A model generated the notes under the pieces. It was not told the DNA's origin. It made no database searches and saw only the letters and a list, made by a program, of their open reading frames with translations. Shown here piece by piece: positions 63,281 through 64,000 of a stretch of DNA of 64,000 nucleotides (positions within the stretch are counted from its first letter, which is position 1; every line of letters begins with the position of its first letter). The position numbers and the translations under genes are program-made. Source of the DNA: JAAYUH01 sp964640995 (GTDB lineage: Bacteria; Caldisericota; Caldisericia; B22-G15); contig CAZXJJ010000003.1 of NCBI GenBank assembly GCA_964640995.1, forward strand, positions 186,001 to 250,000, given 5' to 3'.

Positions 63281-63288
63281 TATAAAAA

Positions 63289-63930
63289 ATGGATTATCTA
63301 TATAAAAACTTGGATAAAATTTTTTCAAGAACTCTTGAACATTTTCATATTGTATCTATATCTCTATTATTGTCTATTTTTTTTGGTATTTTAATTGGAG
63401 TTCTGATTTCTAAAAATGAAAAATTAGCAGGTTTTGTTTTGAAAATTATAAGTACTCTTTTTACAATTCCATCTCTTTCTCTTTTTGGAATTTTAATTGT
63501 GATTTTATCCCCACTAAAAATAGGAATTGGAAAAATTCCTGCAATTATAGCTCTTTTTATATATACTCTTCTTCCTATAACAAGAAACACTTATACTGCA
63601 ATTATAAATATTGACAAAGGAATAATTGAAAGTGCAATGGGAATGGGAATGAAAAACAGAGAAATAATATTTAAAGTCATTTTTCCTCTTGCAGTTCCAT
63701 ATCTTATGGCTGGAATTAGAGTTGGATTTGTTTTAGGAATTGGAGTTGGAGTAGTCTCATTTTTAATTGGAGCAGGTGGCCTTGGATATTTTATTTTTGA
63801 AGGAATTGAGAGAAGCAATAAAAATATGATATTAACAGGAGTTTTTTTGATCTCTTTATTAAGTATATTAATAAATTATATTTTATATTTCTTAGAGAAA
63901 TTTTTAACTCCAAAAGGAGTTAGAATATGA
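63289..63930 (+). CDS. Osmoprotectant (glycine betaine/choline-type) ABC transporter permease
   Basis: 213 residues with five or six membrane segments. The region IPSLSLFGILIVILSPLKIGIGKIPAIIALFIYTLLPITRNTYTAI and the EAA-type loop ESAMGMGMKNREIIFKVIFPLAVPYLMAGIRVG are those of the OpuBB/OpuCB/YehW permeases, with GAGGLGYFIFEGI near the end. It starts the run and overlaps the following ATPase by 4 bp. Confidence 0.92.
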   Translation: MDYLYKNLDKIFSRTLEHFHIVSISLLLSIFFGILIGVLISKNEKLAGFVLKIISTLFTIPSLSLFGILIVILSPLKIGIGKIPAIIALFIYTLLPITRNTYTAIINIDKGIIESAMGMGMKNREIIFKVIFPLAVPYLMAGIRVGFVLGIGVGVVSFLIGAGGLGYFIFEGIERSNKNMILTGVFLISLLSILINYILYFLEKFLTPKGVRI

Positions 63931-64000
63931 TTGAATTTAAAAATGTTTCAAAAAGGTATAAAGAGAGTTTTGTTGTTAAAAACTTAAGTTTTGAATTTAA
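63927..64000 (+). CDS. Osmoprotectant ABC transporter ATPase, 5' fragment
   Basis: The first 24 codons, MIEFKNVSKRYKESFVVKNL, match the opening of OpuBA/ProV-type ATPases, coming before the Walker A motif that lies outside the window. ATG overlaps the permease stop (ATGA). Only the N-terminus is visible, so the subfamily is inferred from its neighbour. Confidence 0.8.
   Translation, partial: MIEFKNVSKRYKESFVVKNLSFEF

Noticed and set aside
1..64000. CRISPR arrays, insertion sequences or prophage
   Set aside because: No regularly spaced direct repeats, transposase motifs or phage structural genes were seen.

Overview
The window is very AT-rich bacterial DNA, carries no phage or insertion sequence, and uses TAA, TAG and TGA as stops. 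The B12-dependent class II ribonucleotide reductase with an intein, the class I M55 and M20 peptidases, CoA-disulfide reductase, flotillin/NfeD pair and a giant surface protein ending in copper-amine-oxidase-like stalk domains suggest an anaerobic or microaerobic, possibly thermophilic, low-GC lineage (a Caldisericota-like or neighbouring phylum is my guess from gene style only; the sequence alone does not settle it).

Layout. 1-1147: 3'-truncated ribonucleotide reductase gene interrupted by an intein exactly at the radical cysteine. 1259-5785 (minus): a tightly packed operon of sirtuin, RidA, HD hydrolase, DNA methyltransferase (MGMT), amino-acid-binding lipoprotein, a 2,4-diaminopentanoate dehydrogenase-like enzyme and a decayed isoprenylcysteine-methyltransferase-like gene. 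5831-12517 (plus): a complete phosphate regulon, phoP-phoR-pstS-pstC-pstA-pstB-phoU, with an 11-bp-spaced TTAACA repeat array before pstS. 12514-15608: a nucleotidyltransferase plus small basic protein, tRNA-Lys, tRNA-Glu, adenosylhomocysteinase and an M55 aminopeptidase. 15737-25860 (plus): promoter, large leader hairpin, then rpsB-tsf-pyrH-frr-uppS-cdsA-dxr-rseP-ispG-proS, a glycosyltransferase and a cupin.

25862-33072 is an erosion zone: OsmC protein, a wrecked MacB/FtsX-type ABC transporter, an intact GT-C membrane glycosyltransferase, a wrecked universal-stress-protein/ion-permease pair, a deoxyribosyltransferase-like enzyme and a VOC protein with an in-frame TGA. 33084-39228 holds an M20D amidohydrolase and a livKHMGF branched-chain amino-acid transporter whose binding protein and LivM are broken. 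39369-45534: MscS channel, two radical SAM proteins, a minimal FtsY, and an NfeD-flotillin-small protein operon. 45658-49975 is the remnant of a large secreted PHP/CARDB protein. 50158-60640 has a 2227-residue surface protein and a secreted subtilase, 60762-63191 a four-domain CoA-disulfide-reductase fusion, and 63289-64000 the start of an osmoprotectant ABC transporter.

The most interesting signals are regulatory. The giant surface-protein gene has a near-consensus -24/-12 (sigma-54 type) promoter, a structured leader beginning at the predicted transcription start, a perfect H-type pseudoknot, a hairpin that places the start codon in its loop, and two perfect hairpins after the stop. Separately, at least nine genes have a TANNNT -10 box 6-8 nt before the ATG and no Shine-Dalgarno, which predicts leaderless mRNAs; one 10-bp palindrome appears to serve two divergent leaderless genes.
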